Positions 53,301 through 60,413 of a stretch of 64,000 nucleotides of DNA are shown one piece after another. The position numbers and the translations under genes are program-made. The stretch covers positions 1-64,000 of the forward strand of contig MEFP01000022.1 of NCBI GenBank assembly GCA_001725155.1, written 5' to 3'. How positions within the stretch are numbered: the first letter of the stretch is position 1; every line of letters starts with the position of its first letter. Origin of the DNA: Lysobacteraceae bacterium SCN 69-320 (GTDB taxonomy: Bacteria > Pseudomonadota > Gammaproteobacteria > Xanthomonadales > Rhodanobacteraceae). The notes below the pieces were generated by a model. The model saw nothing but the letters and a program-made list of their open reading frames with translations, made no database searches and was not told the origin of the DNA.

Positions 53301-55004
53301 GTGCCGACGGCGGAGCTGAATACACTCCAGGGCGACATGCTGACGACCTACACCTACGCAGGCCTGCGCACCGACATCACGGTCAAGCCGGTCAGCGGCA
53401 GCTGCACGATCGCCAATCTCTGTGTCTCGATGTCGCGCCAGAGCAACGCGCTGGGCCAACTGATGCGCACGACCGACGCGCTTGGCGGCATCACCGACTA
53501 CTGGATGGACGCTCTGGGCAAGGCGGCGGCGCTGCGTGACGCGAACCTCAATACCACCTATGCGAGCTACAACGCCTTCGGCCATCGCCTGAGCTCGAAC
53601 GATCCGAACCAGGGTACCTGGAACTTCACCTACAACGCGCTCGGCGAACTCAAGACGCAGACGGACGCCCGCGGTGTGGTTACGACGGTGACTCAGCGCG
53701 ACGGCATCGGCCGCGTACTGCAGCAGCGTCGCGAGCCGACTCTGGGCGTGCCGGCGAGTCTGAGCGACGAAAAGATTCTCGATACCTGGCAGTACGATCC
53801 CAGCGGTGCCAAAGGCCAACTCGCACTGATCAAGCGTCAGACTGCGCTGGCCAGTACCGGCGGCAATCCGGACGGCGCAGCGCCCGCCTGGCAGGAGAGC
53901 TACGCCTATTTTGCCGACAGCGTGCGGCTATACACGCGTACGACGACCATAGCCGCGGCTGGCCCGGGACCGCTGGTGCTGACCAATGAGTATCAGTATG
54001 ACCCGTACTACGGGAACCTGATCGGCGTCACTTATCCGAACCCGTATACCCCCGGTACACAGCAGCGCCTGACTGTCTGGAAGCGCTACAACCGCTACGG
54101 CATGCTCGGCAGTCTGACCGACGCCCGCCTGATGACGCCGCTTTGGACGCTCTGGGAAACCGACGTCAACGGCAAGCCGGCCAAGGAGCAGTTCGGCTAC
54201 GCCCTTTACGGCTATGCGAGCTACAGCCGTTCCACCGGTCAGGTGCGCGAGCAGTATTGGCGACCGTTCGACCGCCCGACGTTCACCGAGAACCTGGACA
54301 AGTTGACCTACGGTTACGACGTGCTCGGTAACCTCACCTCGCAGAAGCGCGAGTGGCTGCGCTATGAAAGCGCCTCCGATTCGTTGTTCCGCTTGGGACT
54401 GGATCGCGTCGGCCAGTCGAACGAGCTTCACGGCTACGACAAGCTGCAGCGGCTCATCAGCACCGATGCAACCTTGCATGCCTGGAACAGCAATGTGAGC
54501 TGGGATCCGTTCCCGGCGCCAAAGCCGCATTACGACTATCAGTACGATGCCGTCGGCAACATCAAGGCCAAGACCTATTTCGCCAACCCCTACACTTACG
54601 GCAACACGAGCTCGACGGTCGGAGTGAATGGACATTGCGGCCCCAACGCACTCGCATCGGCCGAATCGGGCGATCTGGAAAATCCGCTGACGCGCAACTA
54701 CACCTGCGATGCAAACGGCAATCAGATCAGCGAAACCGGGACCGGGTACGGAAACGAAACGCGCAACGTCGTCTACGACGCTGCCAATCTTCCGACGCGG
54801 ATCACTCATCGCAACATCTGGGATGCCAATCCGCCTATCACCAACGTCACGCGATTTGCCTACGGTGCCGACAACGCACGCTATTACCGCCGTGAAGCCG
54901 TCGGCGCACTGCCGTGTCTATCGCGTCGAACTAGGACCTGTCGTCTATACGCGCAAGGCTGGCACCAGCGTATCTCCGCCGGAAACCGCTTATCAGCTGC
55001 GTGA
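47370..55004 (+). CDS. secreted SpvB/VCBS/RHS-repeat toxin-delivery protein (N-terminal part, frameshifted at 3' end)
   Basis: 2544 codons. Signal peptide 1-29 (ending ASA). Residues about 60-175 form a GRWWNP beta domain related to the C-terminal domain of the cupredoxin at 37213. Residues about 380-490 are a beta-sandwich. An SpvB/TcaC-type domain starts near 513 (GSVGGGADVSGGAATYTVPI). Seven FG-GAP/VCBS calcium-type motifs lie between about 904 and 1370 (DLDGDGTRE, DFDGDGIAE, DFNGDGAPD, DLDGNGAAD). RHS/YD repeats fill about 1590-2510 (YQYDAVGNIKAK). After about 54905 the frame leaves the RHS reading and ends in an unrelated 30-residue tail; the RHS frame continues in the next feature. Such proteins encapsulate and export a variable C-terminal toxin. 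Confidence 0.9.
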   Translation: MEVRAYFRRWLLAVVTLPLLLVFGGPASAQVDPFLDMGLSRAQMVCPSANNDAWASGIARAQPGRWWNPKRYGTGWDLVYSDDRQSLKAFMYTFNGAGHSTWLATNMTRIDDSGDFWTANLREYTQDTAGTVSSAVVGRVMFRFFRDDPSRIAMRWKWDDAAALTPPAPQNYFEECLNDMTRLNPSYYTGVSGAPETVALYGDSKTVLEPAVSQVFSGYWADSNPTNVDDVPGVVMTIMQTSLGNDVGKFGEAAVRLMYNQRGTPPRKPIFVQAQRETLRPTLPLTEDTFNLYFHYGIGYPQRYAVTDCTPSTTPVVVNCNNNILVGTYTRTFLPAYNYRRASVVFTIDHTKLGSNGEVPGAPVPASPAYLLGVPPPGEPLASQTISKTVTRTTKLQDISVNRYVCAPPSNGTCDVWVSWAGDGSGKPWKRDLGSMTYDAAPLDTGDFGTASVALRTGDRVQFELWAGTPGAPGAILLDRTPEVRGVSVDSASQGAIQLPSAPQISNMEDLPPHDPTIGSVGGGADVSGGAATYTVPIQVPPGRNGMQPTVSLSYSSRGGNGIAGLGWSLAAGSSVQRCPQTIAQDGTSRGVRLDANDRLCLDGQRLMLAPGGGTYGNAGAEYRTEIESFAKITQSGASLGGSNVCFTVKQKSGHTLTYGCAPAGYLCSGGTLPRLQPGGQSSPKEQSWLLSRVEDTAGNTMDYCYKSIPDPNYMPGDAVSEMLLDRILYTGTTKAGLPLAATTSTSLRKIVFDYESRPSQGRADDRGSSWIAGGGVLQTQRLTDIRTYSPDSQYPVRRYILDYKDTAVSQLEHSYYSGRSLLRRVKECAYTDSGVEQCLKPTEFSWSDGSWEFTSRRMSVAGGTAPASAGAMALAPMPDVTWTDGVDSATAPAYQRKRALPIGDLDGDGTREMLVTRSWYDGQNWQFESQLSKVTADRETKGTVTLGNFSPEDAVDFDGDGIAEVFVDGKIYKWKRLRGAPICDGGATTCSASASSYFQEVGTNLPAGTYDFVQSVADFNGDGAPDVLIRMSVNGGCSLAGSGGKTGLKAVEPPSGFAPLCLFLNTRPGPIVAGTTVFSFAAPIQVDTFSSVTGESVQHVADLDGNGAADIVVADGNGTLRVWMGQIAGASMTFSAIAPGNMGLRSYTKNLRWMDVNADGLDDVVIADVPGGSSASCDASGCYALWVLQINKGGTFAPATYPAPPAGTLSPGLSIDRVSAQWRLRYYSKMIQTDVDSDGRPDLLYPAHFAARMCFGAKLTEGLCLTRPRETCSQGICDADVCAAPPPEDNGAFVAHPHTSVTCAADAYKSGLGEVDPSVYRYNAIRFVQTGPNSFRLQVDETPIVAGTSSLGNQRGRSDDYFGDGLADVVADAGCPLLPTANFPNNTCELSAGGTAGPGSATSYLDASQTIQLGQLVDPANVNLVINENLGDGVRSGSAPFLPDLLVTATNGLNDRATWVYYPLSSSAGRSSDFPLYQIDTGYVDARHFLFQSSMPVVATMGRSNVSAGGISGLPTTGFRSQRYSYSGAMYNSEGRGFQGFRSISSETLSGNDRAVRTVSTFHQKFPLTGRLQILETRLPAISGTPGRLSYETFDWRCNRNDRNADCPGQDGNPTATGAVHWPYLNTQAKRQYDLATALSGAPLVTIATTITTNADPMSTASGWDAYGNLTKQQVVVMDGLGSANGDKYNLASYTTTTTNTFDASTVGQWWLDKLASNTKTIKISYLPRGNGTPPDIDLSDKTVQTEYAWNGDRTLSWSRATEPASGTWLQTANSYPAISAGLPIGVTVTGSGIDTPRETRTSYSDDLYFPASVTAVLSAATPSLNHTTTTTARASDGQPSSVVDPNGIKAVTTYDAFGRAIEHFSFRNDQTTFLAPPVHTRLARCNPCSGAEETMAVYYQATVADGSPSTRTWFDILGREVKRATRSFDGRWANVTTKYDSMGTVERTSAPFFTGETPLYMQFTYDHLARVLTKRVPTAELNTLQGDMLTTYTYAGLRTDITVKPVSGSCTIANLCVSMSRQSNALGQLMRTTDALGGITDYWMDALGKAAALRDANLNTTYASYNAFGHRLSSNDPNQGTWNFTYNALGELKTQTDARGVVTTVTQRDGIGRVLQQRREPTLGVPASLSDEKILDTWQYDPSGAKGQLALIKRQTALASTGGNPDGAAPAWQESYAYFADSVRLYTRTTTIAAAGPGPLVLTNEYQYDPYYGNLIGVTYPNPYTPGTQQRLTVWKRYNRYGMLGSLTDARLMTPLWTLWETDVNGKPAKEQFGYALYGYASYSRSTGQVREQYWRPFDRPTFTENLDKLTYGYDVLGNLTSQKREWLRYESASDSLFRLGLDRVGQSNELHGYDKLQRLISTDATLHAWNSNVSWDPFPAPKPHYDYQYDAVGNIKAKTYFANPYTYGNTSSTVGVNGHCGPNALASAESGDLENPLTRNYTCDANGNQISETGTGYGNETRNVVYDAANLPTRITHRNIWDANPPITNVTRFAYGADNARYYRREAVGALPCLSRRTRTCRLYAQGWHQRISAGNRLSAA

Positions 55005-55010
55005 TCGCCT
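54426..55010 (+). repeat. RHS core segment duplicated at 57385-57956
   Basis: 585 bp starting CTTCACGGCTACGAC are repeated almost unchanged (scattered single-base changes) at 57385-57956, 572 bp. The only length change is a net 13-nt insertion here near 54912-54930, at the point where the frame breaks. Divergence starts abruptly after CGTGATCGCCT. Confidence 0.9.
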
Positions 55011-56328
55011 GGGGTCGATCATTGCCATTGCCGATCGTTGGGGACACTTCAATGGCTCCGTATCCAGCCAATTCACGATGGAAGGGAGCATGCGTCGCTC
55101 TTACGACGCTTTCGGCAGCCCGCGCACCGTCGACTTGAAACACGTAAACAGCCCGAACAGCGGGCTCGCGTCACAGATCCCCTATCTGTGGCTCAACCCG
55201 ACGAGCCGCCACGGCTTCACCGACCACGAGCACCTGGATCGCGTGCGCCTGATCCATATGAACGGCCGCGTCTATGACTACCGCTCGGGTCGATTTCTGA
55301 GCGTGGACCCGTTCGTAAAGGCGCCGACCAACAGCCAGAGCCTGAATCCGTATTCGTACATTCTCAACAATCCTCTCGCCGGCATCGACCCGAGCGGATA
55401 CGCGCCATGCAAGATTACGGATGACCCTTCATGCCTCGAGGTGGGCGTCAACACGGTCACCGACGAGAATGGAAACAAGACGACGGTCATCGTGGGCGAG
55501 AAAGGGGACAATATCGCGCTTACCGGCGCCAAGTTCGACGTCGCGCAGCTGAAGTCCATCTCGCGCTTCATCAATCTGGCCTGGAATCCGAAGAACGGTG
55601 CAGACGCGTGGATAAAAGATGGGCCCAACGGAGGCGATCCGTCTGGGCTGGGCGCGATCAGCGGCTCCGGCAAGGGCTGTGCGGGAGACGGACCGCTGCA
55701 GTGCTATTCCGTAACTTCAAACGAAGAGGGGAAGGTAACCTCGTTTGAGAGGACATATAAAACTGAAGGCCGTTACGGGGCGGTCAACGGTATTCTCAAC
55801 AACATCGGCCGTGCCATGAATCTGATGGCAATTCACGCATTCAGACGGCTCGACACCAGGGAGTTCATGCTGGCGCACAACCCGACGGAGGGAGCGTTCC
55901 GCGATCTTCTGGAGGCCCAGCAGGACAAATTGGCATACATCTTCGGATCTACAGCCGCAGCGAAGCAGTTCGGAGACATCCTCGCCGGTGCCGAGCAGCA
56001 GATGGACTGGGTCGCGCACAGTCAGGGTGGTGCGATATTCTCCGAGTCCATCCGGTACAACTTGAATCGTGGTATCAGCGACATGAGCAACATTCGAGTT
56101 GCGTTCGATTCCGGCGCCAATAACAAATGGGTGACGAACTATTACGCGAGACGTGGCGGAATCGGGCTCATTGGCAAGGGATATTACGATGCGCCAAACG
56201 ATGTCGTACCGCAGGTTGTGGGGCTGCGCGCGTGGGCACGGCCTGACAGAATGATCTGGTCCATTCTTTCATTCCCCTCGCTGTTCGGTCCGAATAGCCC
56301 GCATACGTACCCCATAATGGATGAGTAG
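54905..56328 (+). pseudogene. C-terminal RHS core and lipase-like toxin tip in shifted frame
   Basis: In the +1 frame relative to the main gene the RHS reading resumes at YRVELGPVVYTRKAG and runs 470 residues. The RHS-associated core ends with YDYRSGRFLSVDPF and NPYSYILNNPLAGIDPSGY, the usual boundary before the toxin. The tip (about 300 residues) includes WVAHSQGGAIFSESI, an alpha/beta-hydrolase nucleophile elbow (GxSxG-like), so a lipase or phospholipase toxin is suggested. An internal ATG at 55078 could restart translation, but without the sheath the tip would not be delivered. If the frameshift is a sequencing error, the two parts form one protein of about 2,985 residues. Confidence 0.85.
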
Positions 56329-57010
56329 CGCAGTGAATTTCTCCGCTGGACTGCTGCTGATGGCGCTGCTGGCCTCTGGGGTGGGCCACGCTGCGGGAAT
56401 GCCCGACGGCGACACGAGGAAGTGGAAGACGTACCGCGTCGAAGTCGGCACGCACGTCGTGCAGTTCACGATTCCTCCCGGGGAGAGCAGGGATTTCCCG
56501 CCTTTCGAAGTCCCTTCGCGCATCGACACGGCGCGCGAAGGGACTTTTGATCAGGCTCTGAAAGGACCGTCCTTGCTCAACCGTGCGTGGGACTATCGGA
56601 AAAGTCGCTTTTCCGTCGTGGATGGGAGCCTGACCGCATACATAGGATTGCGTCGCAGCGAAAAGCCTCTCATCGACATGGCGGCGTTACGGCAGGCCAT
56701 CACGGAGGCAAGTCGTCTGTCGGCAATGCAGAACTATCTGCGATCAGGCTCGGTTGGCCGGTCGGACAATCCTCGCGGTTTTTCGCCAGCTCAGGTTGCG
56801 GGGCGCAGCGCATGGCTGGTTTCCTTCGAAATGTCCCGGAACTCCCTTTTCGTCGCTCTCGACTCCGCTCACTTCCTGAGAATCACCATACTTCATGACG
56901 GCGTGACCGATCCAAAATTCAGGGATAGTGCCAAGGCTGCCGCTGCGGCGATCCTCGAATCCCTCCGGATCGACGAGATCGAGCCGGACCGCCGGGGGGT
57001 GTCAATGTAG
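56321..57010 (+). CDS. candidate periplasmic immunity protein for the RHS tip
   Basis: 229 residues overlapping the RHS stop by 8 bp. A signal peptide (about 1-25, ending GHA) sends it to the periplasm, where a lipase-type toxin would act. The mature protein is mixed alpha/beta with segments WKTYRVEVGTHVVQFTIPPGES and ITILHDGVTDPKFRDSAKAAAAAILESL. No family is recognised. Position right after the toxin, overlap and export are the case for immunity; it is inferred. Base composition is lower in GC than the housekeeping genes, as is common for toxin-immunity cassettes. Confidence 0.75.
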   Translation: MSSAVNFSAGLLLMALLASGVGHAAGMPDGDTRKWKTYRVEVGTHVVQFTIPPGESRDFPPFEVPSRIDTAREGTFDQALKGPSLLNRAWDYRKSRFSVVDGSLTAYIGLRRSEKPLIDMAALRQAITEASRLSAMQNYLRSGSVGRSDNPRGFSPAQVAGRSAWLVSFEMSRNSLFVALDSAHFLRITILHDGVTDPKFRDSAKAAAAAILESLRIDEIEPDRRGVSM

Positions 57011-57043
57011 TCAATTCGGGAGCAGCGACTGCTCGCCGCCGAC

Positions 57044-57385
57044 TCAGCGCCCCATCCGCCGATCCAGATCCCGCAGCTTCGCCACCTGCTGCACGAGCTG
57101 CGGCACCTGATCCAGTGCCATCACGAATTTCCAGAGGTAGGCGAAGATCGCGTAGACGTCGCCGGCGCGTGTCGCGTCGCCCTGGGCCAGGCGGGCCAGG
57201 GCGACGACGAACAGCAGGAGACAGGCGGATGCGCCAGCCGCTCAGGGCCTGGAAATGGCGTCGCACGGAGTCGTCGCGGCCGCGGCGCAGCACGTCGACT
57301 TCGCGTTCGAGGCGGTCGTTCAGGCCGCGGTTGAGGGCGAGCGAGCGTCGCGCGAGCCAGCGGTTGATCGCCGTGAGCGGCAGCC
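57044..57385 (-). pseudogene. 3' fragment of an ABC transporter membrane-domain gene (copy A)
   Basis: Reading on the minus strand gives the end of the six-helix ABC membrane gene whose 5' part is at 58690-59260: LARRSLALNRGLNDRLEREVDVLRRGRD, then after a frame break FVVALARLAQGDATRAGDVYAIFAYLWKF to DLDRRMGR and a stop at 57044. No start codon or N-terminal half is present. At 57385 it joins directly to a partial RHS core on the other strand. It also carries a short internal deletion. Confidence 0.85.
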
Positions 57386-57990
57386 TTCACGGCTACGACA
57401 AGCTGCAGCGGCTCATCAGCACCGATGCAACCTTGCATGCCTGGAACAGCAATGTGAGCTGGGATCCGTTCCCGGCGTCGAAGCCGCATTACGACTATCA
57501 GTACGATGCCGTCGGCAACATCAAGGCCAAGACCTATTTCGCCAATCCCTACACTTACGGCAACACGAGCTCGCCGGTCGGAGTCAACGGACATTGCGGC
57601 CCCAACGCGCTCGCATCGGCCGAATCGGGCGATGTGGAAAATCCACTGACCCGCTATTACACCTGCGACGCGAACGGCAATCAGATCAGCGAAACCGGGA
57701 CCGGATACGGAAGCGAGACGCACAACCTCATCTACGACGCTGCCAATCTTCCGACGCGGATCACTCATCGCAATATCTGGGATGCCAATCCGCCTATCAC
57801 CAACGTCACGCGATTTGCCTACGGTGCCGACAACGCACGCTATTACCGCCGTGAAGCCGTCGGCGCACTGCCGGAGCTAGGACCTGTCGTCTATACGCGC
57901 AAAGCCGGCTCCAGCGTATCTCCGCCGGAAACTGCCTATCAGCTGCGTGATCGCCTAGGCGAGGCTTTCCTCTTTTGCAAAGATGCTTGA
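57385..57990 (+). pseudogene. orphan RHS core fragment
   Basis: The near-copy of 54426-55010 has no start or upstream RHS sequence. It stays in frame through the region broken in the main gene (REAVGALPELGPVVYTRKAG) and continues to AYQLRDRLG. It then runs into unrelated AT-rich DNA, adding only EAFLFCKDA before a stop. The canonical core end (SVDPF, DPSGY) and any toxin tip are missing. This is a truncated displaced cassette of the kind left by RHS tip exchange. Confidence 0.85.
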
Positions 57991-58511
57991 AAAATAATTC
58001 GGTATCGAAATTGATTTATCAGTAGTCCGTGAAGGTGGTAATTTCGATCAGGGGCCATATATACCTTTAAAAAAAAGCTGCGGATTTGTTATGACGGACG
58101 ATTTGTACTGCAAGATATATGTTGATGCTCCTCTTGAAAAAGAGGCTATGAAGCAGTTGATTATGGAAATTTCTGGAGGGACGTCGATTGCTCGATCCAT
58201 TACTACAGACGTCTTCGAAATAGCTGTTTTTAAGAGTCGCCTGGGTGCTTTGAGTGGGGGCGCGGATTTCCTGTACTGGCCTTACTACCTTGAGGTTGAG
58301 GCGGTGAATGATGTTACAGGCGAAGAGGTCTTTGTCGCCGCATTGGCTTCATTGATCCGCGGACTGAAGGCAAGGGGATTTGGTGCAGTGCCGTCCTGTA
58401 GCTTTGAGGATCAATTGCTACCTTTGGTCGGCAGTTGATGCCGGCAAATGGACGAATCTGCCGATTGAGGGGCTGCTGGAGCACGTACGCACCGAAGTTA
58501 GAACTTGGTAT
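57957..58511. other. AT-rich island between the RHS orphan and the ABC gene
   Basis: Base composition falls sharply (runs such as AAAAATAATTCGG and TTTAAAAAAAAGC) compared with the GC-rich flanks and returns to normal at the ABC gene stop at 58512. It contains the 115-residue candidate immunity gene and an upstream in-frame stretch that reads FGIEIDLSVVREGGNFDQG without a start. Foreign origin is likely. Confidence 0.75.
58091..58438 (+). CDS. candidate orphan immunity protein
   Basis: 115 residues starting MTDDLYCKIYVDAPLEKEAM, soluble, acidic, mixed alpha/beta. No signal peptide, so it would act in the cytoplasm. No family is recognised. Codon use is AT-rich, unlike neighbours. Its place after a truncated RHS core is where an immunity gene is expected; the matching toxin tip seems to be lost. 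Coding sense in frame begins upstream (from about 58000) with no usable start, so the present ATG may follow a fused or truncated ancestor. Ribosome-binding site weak. Confidence 0.65.
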   Translation: MTDDLYCKIYVDAPLEKEAMKQLIMEISGGTSIARSITTDVFEIAVFKSRLGALSGGADFLYWPYYLEVEAVNDVTGEEVFVAALASLIRGLKARGFGAVPSCSFEDQLLPLVGS

Positions 58512-59260
58512 TTACCGCCCCATCCGCCGGTCCAGATCCCGCAACTTCGCCACCTGCTGCACGAGCTGCGGCACCTGGTCCAGCGCCGTCACGAATTTCC
58601 AGAGGTAGGCGAAGATCGCGTAGACGTCGCCGGCGCGTGTCGCGTCGCCCTGGGCCAGGCGGGCCAGGGCGACGACGAACAGCAGGAGCGCTGCACGGAA
58701 AGATCGCGGCCGCGGCGCAGTACGTCGACTTCGCGTTCGAGGCGGTCGTTGAGTCCGCGGTTGAGGGTGAGCGAGCGCCGGGCGAGCCAGCGGTTGATCG
58801 CCAGCAGTGGCAGCACGAGTACGAGGCAGGCCGCGCCGGTCGACGGATCGAGCCAGAACAGCGCGCTCAGCGACACGGCCAGGCCGATCAGTGCGAACAG
58901 CACGGCCGGCACGTCACGTTCGAGGAAGGTCACGTACTCGCGCGACAGCGCGCTGCGTGCGGCAATGACCGACGGGTCCAGCCCGTCGTCGTGGGCGCGG
59001 CGCACGAAGCCGCCGGCGAGTTCGGCGTAGAGGCGCGTGAATACGCGCGTATCGAGCATCTTCGCGCCGACTTCGAGCAGCAGTGCGCTGAGATGGCAGG
59101 CGACCAGCCAGCCGATCGCGCTGTAGCGCTGCTCCAGCACGCCATTGATCGCCAGCGCCGTGGCGATCGGATACAGCTGGCCGGCGAGGCTGCCGGCCAT
59201 GGCCAGCGAATAGGCGGCGCCGAGGCGGCGCCAATGCAGTTTGACGAGGTCACTGATCAC
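58512..59260 (-). pseudogene. ABC transporter six-TM membrane-domain gene, 3' end damaged (copy B)
   Basis: Starting at GTG 59260 it encodes VISDLVKLHWRRLGAAYSLAMAGSLAGQL, about five membrane helices and LNRGLNDRLEREVDVLRRGRD, a stand-alone ABC six-transmembrane domain protein of the ABC_membrane_3 type without an ATPase domain. Near 58690 about 40 nt present in copy A are missing and the frame breaks; the original frame resumes as FVVALARLAQGD to DLDRRMGR and ends at 58512. As it stands the product is a 223-residue truncated protein with a foreign tail (stop at 58589). The original gene flanked the RHS locus and was damaged during its rearrangement. Confidence 0.8.
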
Positions 59261-59314
59261 GCGACGGCTCCGCCGACGAAACGACGGCGCCGCGGACGGC
59301 ACCGGCATGGCGAA

Positions 59315-59332
59315 CTGCGGCGGGGGCCGCAG
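59315..59332 (-). terminator. terminator-like hairpin after the rhodanese gene
   Basis: CTGCGGC and GCCGCAG form a perfect 7-bp stem with a GGGG loop, 27 bp past the rhodanese stop on the minus strand. No T-tract. Confidence 0.4.
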
Positions 59333-59358
59333 CCGCGGGAGCGGCGTCGGCGATCAGT

Positions 59359-59802
59359 TCATTTCTTGCCCTTGGCCAGCGGCAGGTCGGCCGCGGTCCA
59401 GGCGCCCGTGCCGCCGCCGAGCGTGTAGACGCGCTTGAAGCCGGCCTTGACCAGGCGGCTCGCCGCGCCGGCCGAGGTCTGGCCGCTGCGGCAGATCACG
59501 ACGACGGGCTTGTCCTTCACCTTGCTCAGATCCTTGTGTTCCGGATCGAACTGCGCCATCGCGACGTTCTTTGCCGTGGGCACGTGGCCCTTCTCGAAGT
59601 CGGCCGGCGGCGAGACGTCGACGACGAGCGCGTTCTCGCCGTTGATCAGGCGGGTCAGCTCGGCCGGCGTCACTTCCTTGTAGCCGCGGAACCAGCGGCC
59701 GGCTTCGCTGGCGATCACGGCGATCAGCACGCCGAAGAAGGCCATCGACAGAATGGGGTGGTTGCCGATGAACTCGGGCAGGCGGTGCAGAAATTCGGAC
59801 AT
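59359..59802 (-). CDS. membrane-anchored rhodanese-like protein
   Basis: 147 residues. One transmembrane helix (about residues 17-33) is followed by a single rhodanese domain (about 42-145) with the active cysteine in VICRSGQTSAGA (six-residue loop, as in sulfurtransferases such as GlpE/YibN). YibN-type proteins of this layout are common in gammaproteobacteria. A sulfur-transfer or thiol role in the cytoplasm near the membrane is likely; the partner is unknown. Start at ATG 59802. Confidence 0.92.
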   Translation of the reverse strand: MSEFLHRLPEFIGNHPILSMAFFGVLIAVIASEAGRWFRGYKEVTPAELTRLINGENALVVDVSPPADFEKGHVPTAKNVAMAQFDPEHKDLSKVKDKPVVVICRSGQTSAGAASRLVKAGFKRVYTLGGGTGAWTAADLPLAKGKK

Positions 59803-59916
59803 GGGGCCGGAGCCGGGACGCGTGAGGGGGCGCGATTATCGGCGACCCGGACCGCGGCGCAAAGGGCGCACGGTCCACGGCGAGCCGGCAGACGCGTGGA
59901 AAATCGCGAAAACGGC

Positions 59917-60333
59917 TCAGTTCGGCGTGGTGATCGTCGGCAGGCCGGTCATGAGCCACCAGCGCTTGGTCTTCTCGTCCCACCGCCAGGTCTGCCGGTC
60001 GACGACGCTGCGCTCGCTCTGGTTGTGGTTGTTGATGATGCCGATCTCGGCCAGTACCTGGATCTCGGTCTTGCTGATCGCCACCGGCGACTGCTGGTGG
60101 TAGTAGCTGACGCGGACCTGGCGGTAGCGGTTCAGCTCGACCGTCGTGATCGGCTTGGTCTGGCGCACTTCCGGATCGATGAACGACAGGCCTTGCTCGA
60201 AGCCGCCCCAGCGCAGGGTGGCGGCGTAGTCCATGAGCACCTGGTCCATGGCCTTGTCTTTCTTGCTGCGCGCCTCGGCCGGAGCAACGACCAGGCACAG
60301 CAGCAGCAGCGGAAGCAACAGCCAGCGACCCAT
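59917..60333 (-). CDS. small exported protein of unknown function
   Basis: 138 residues with a signal peptide (MGRWLLLPLLLLCLVVAPAEA). The mature part is basic and has an RWGGFEQGLSFIDPEVRQ helix and a beta stretch with YRQVRVSYYHQQSPVAISKTEIQVLAEIGIINNHNQSE and WRWDEKTKRWWL, resembling a SnoaL/NTF2-like or lipocalin-size fold. No family is named with confidence. Start at ATG 60333; it lies 114 bp upstream of the rhodanese gene on the same strand. Confidence 0.75.
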   Translation of the reverse strand: MGRWLLLPLLLLCLVVAPAEARSKKDKAMDQVLMDYAATLRWGGFEQGLSFIDPEVRQTKPITTVELNRYRQVRVSYYHQQSPVAISKTEIQVLAEIGIINNHNQSERSVVDRQTWRWDEKTKRWWLMTGLPTITTPN

Positions 60334-60413
60334 CGCAAGTCTCCCTCGGCACGAATGGGCGCGATTGTGCCGCAAGCCCATGACGGAATCAGCCTTGGGG
60401 CCACGCGGGCCGT

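Noticed and set aside
57115-57384. N-terminal extension of the orphan RHS frame
   Set aside because: This stretch is antisense ABC-transporter sequence that happens to be open; the RHS similarity begins only at 57385.
54426-57956. Insertion sequence or transposon explaining the duplicated 580-bp segment
   Set aside because: Both copies are RHS coding sequence; there are no terminal inverted repeats or transposase.
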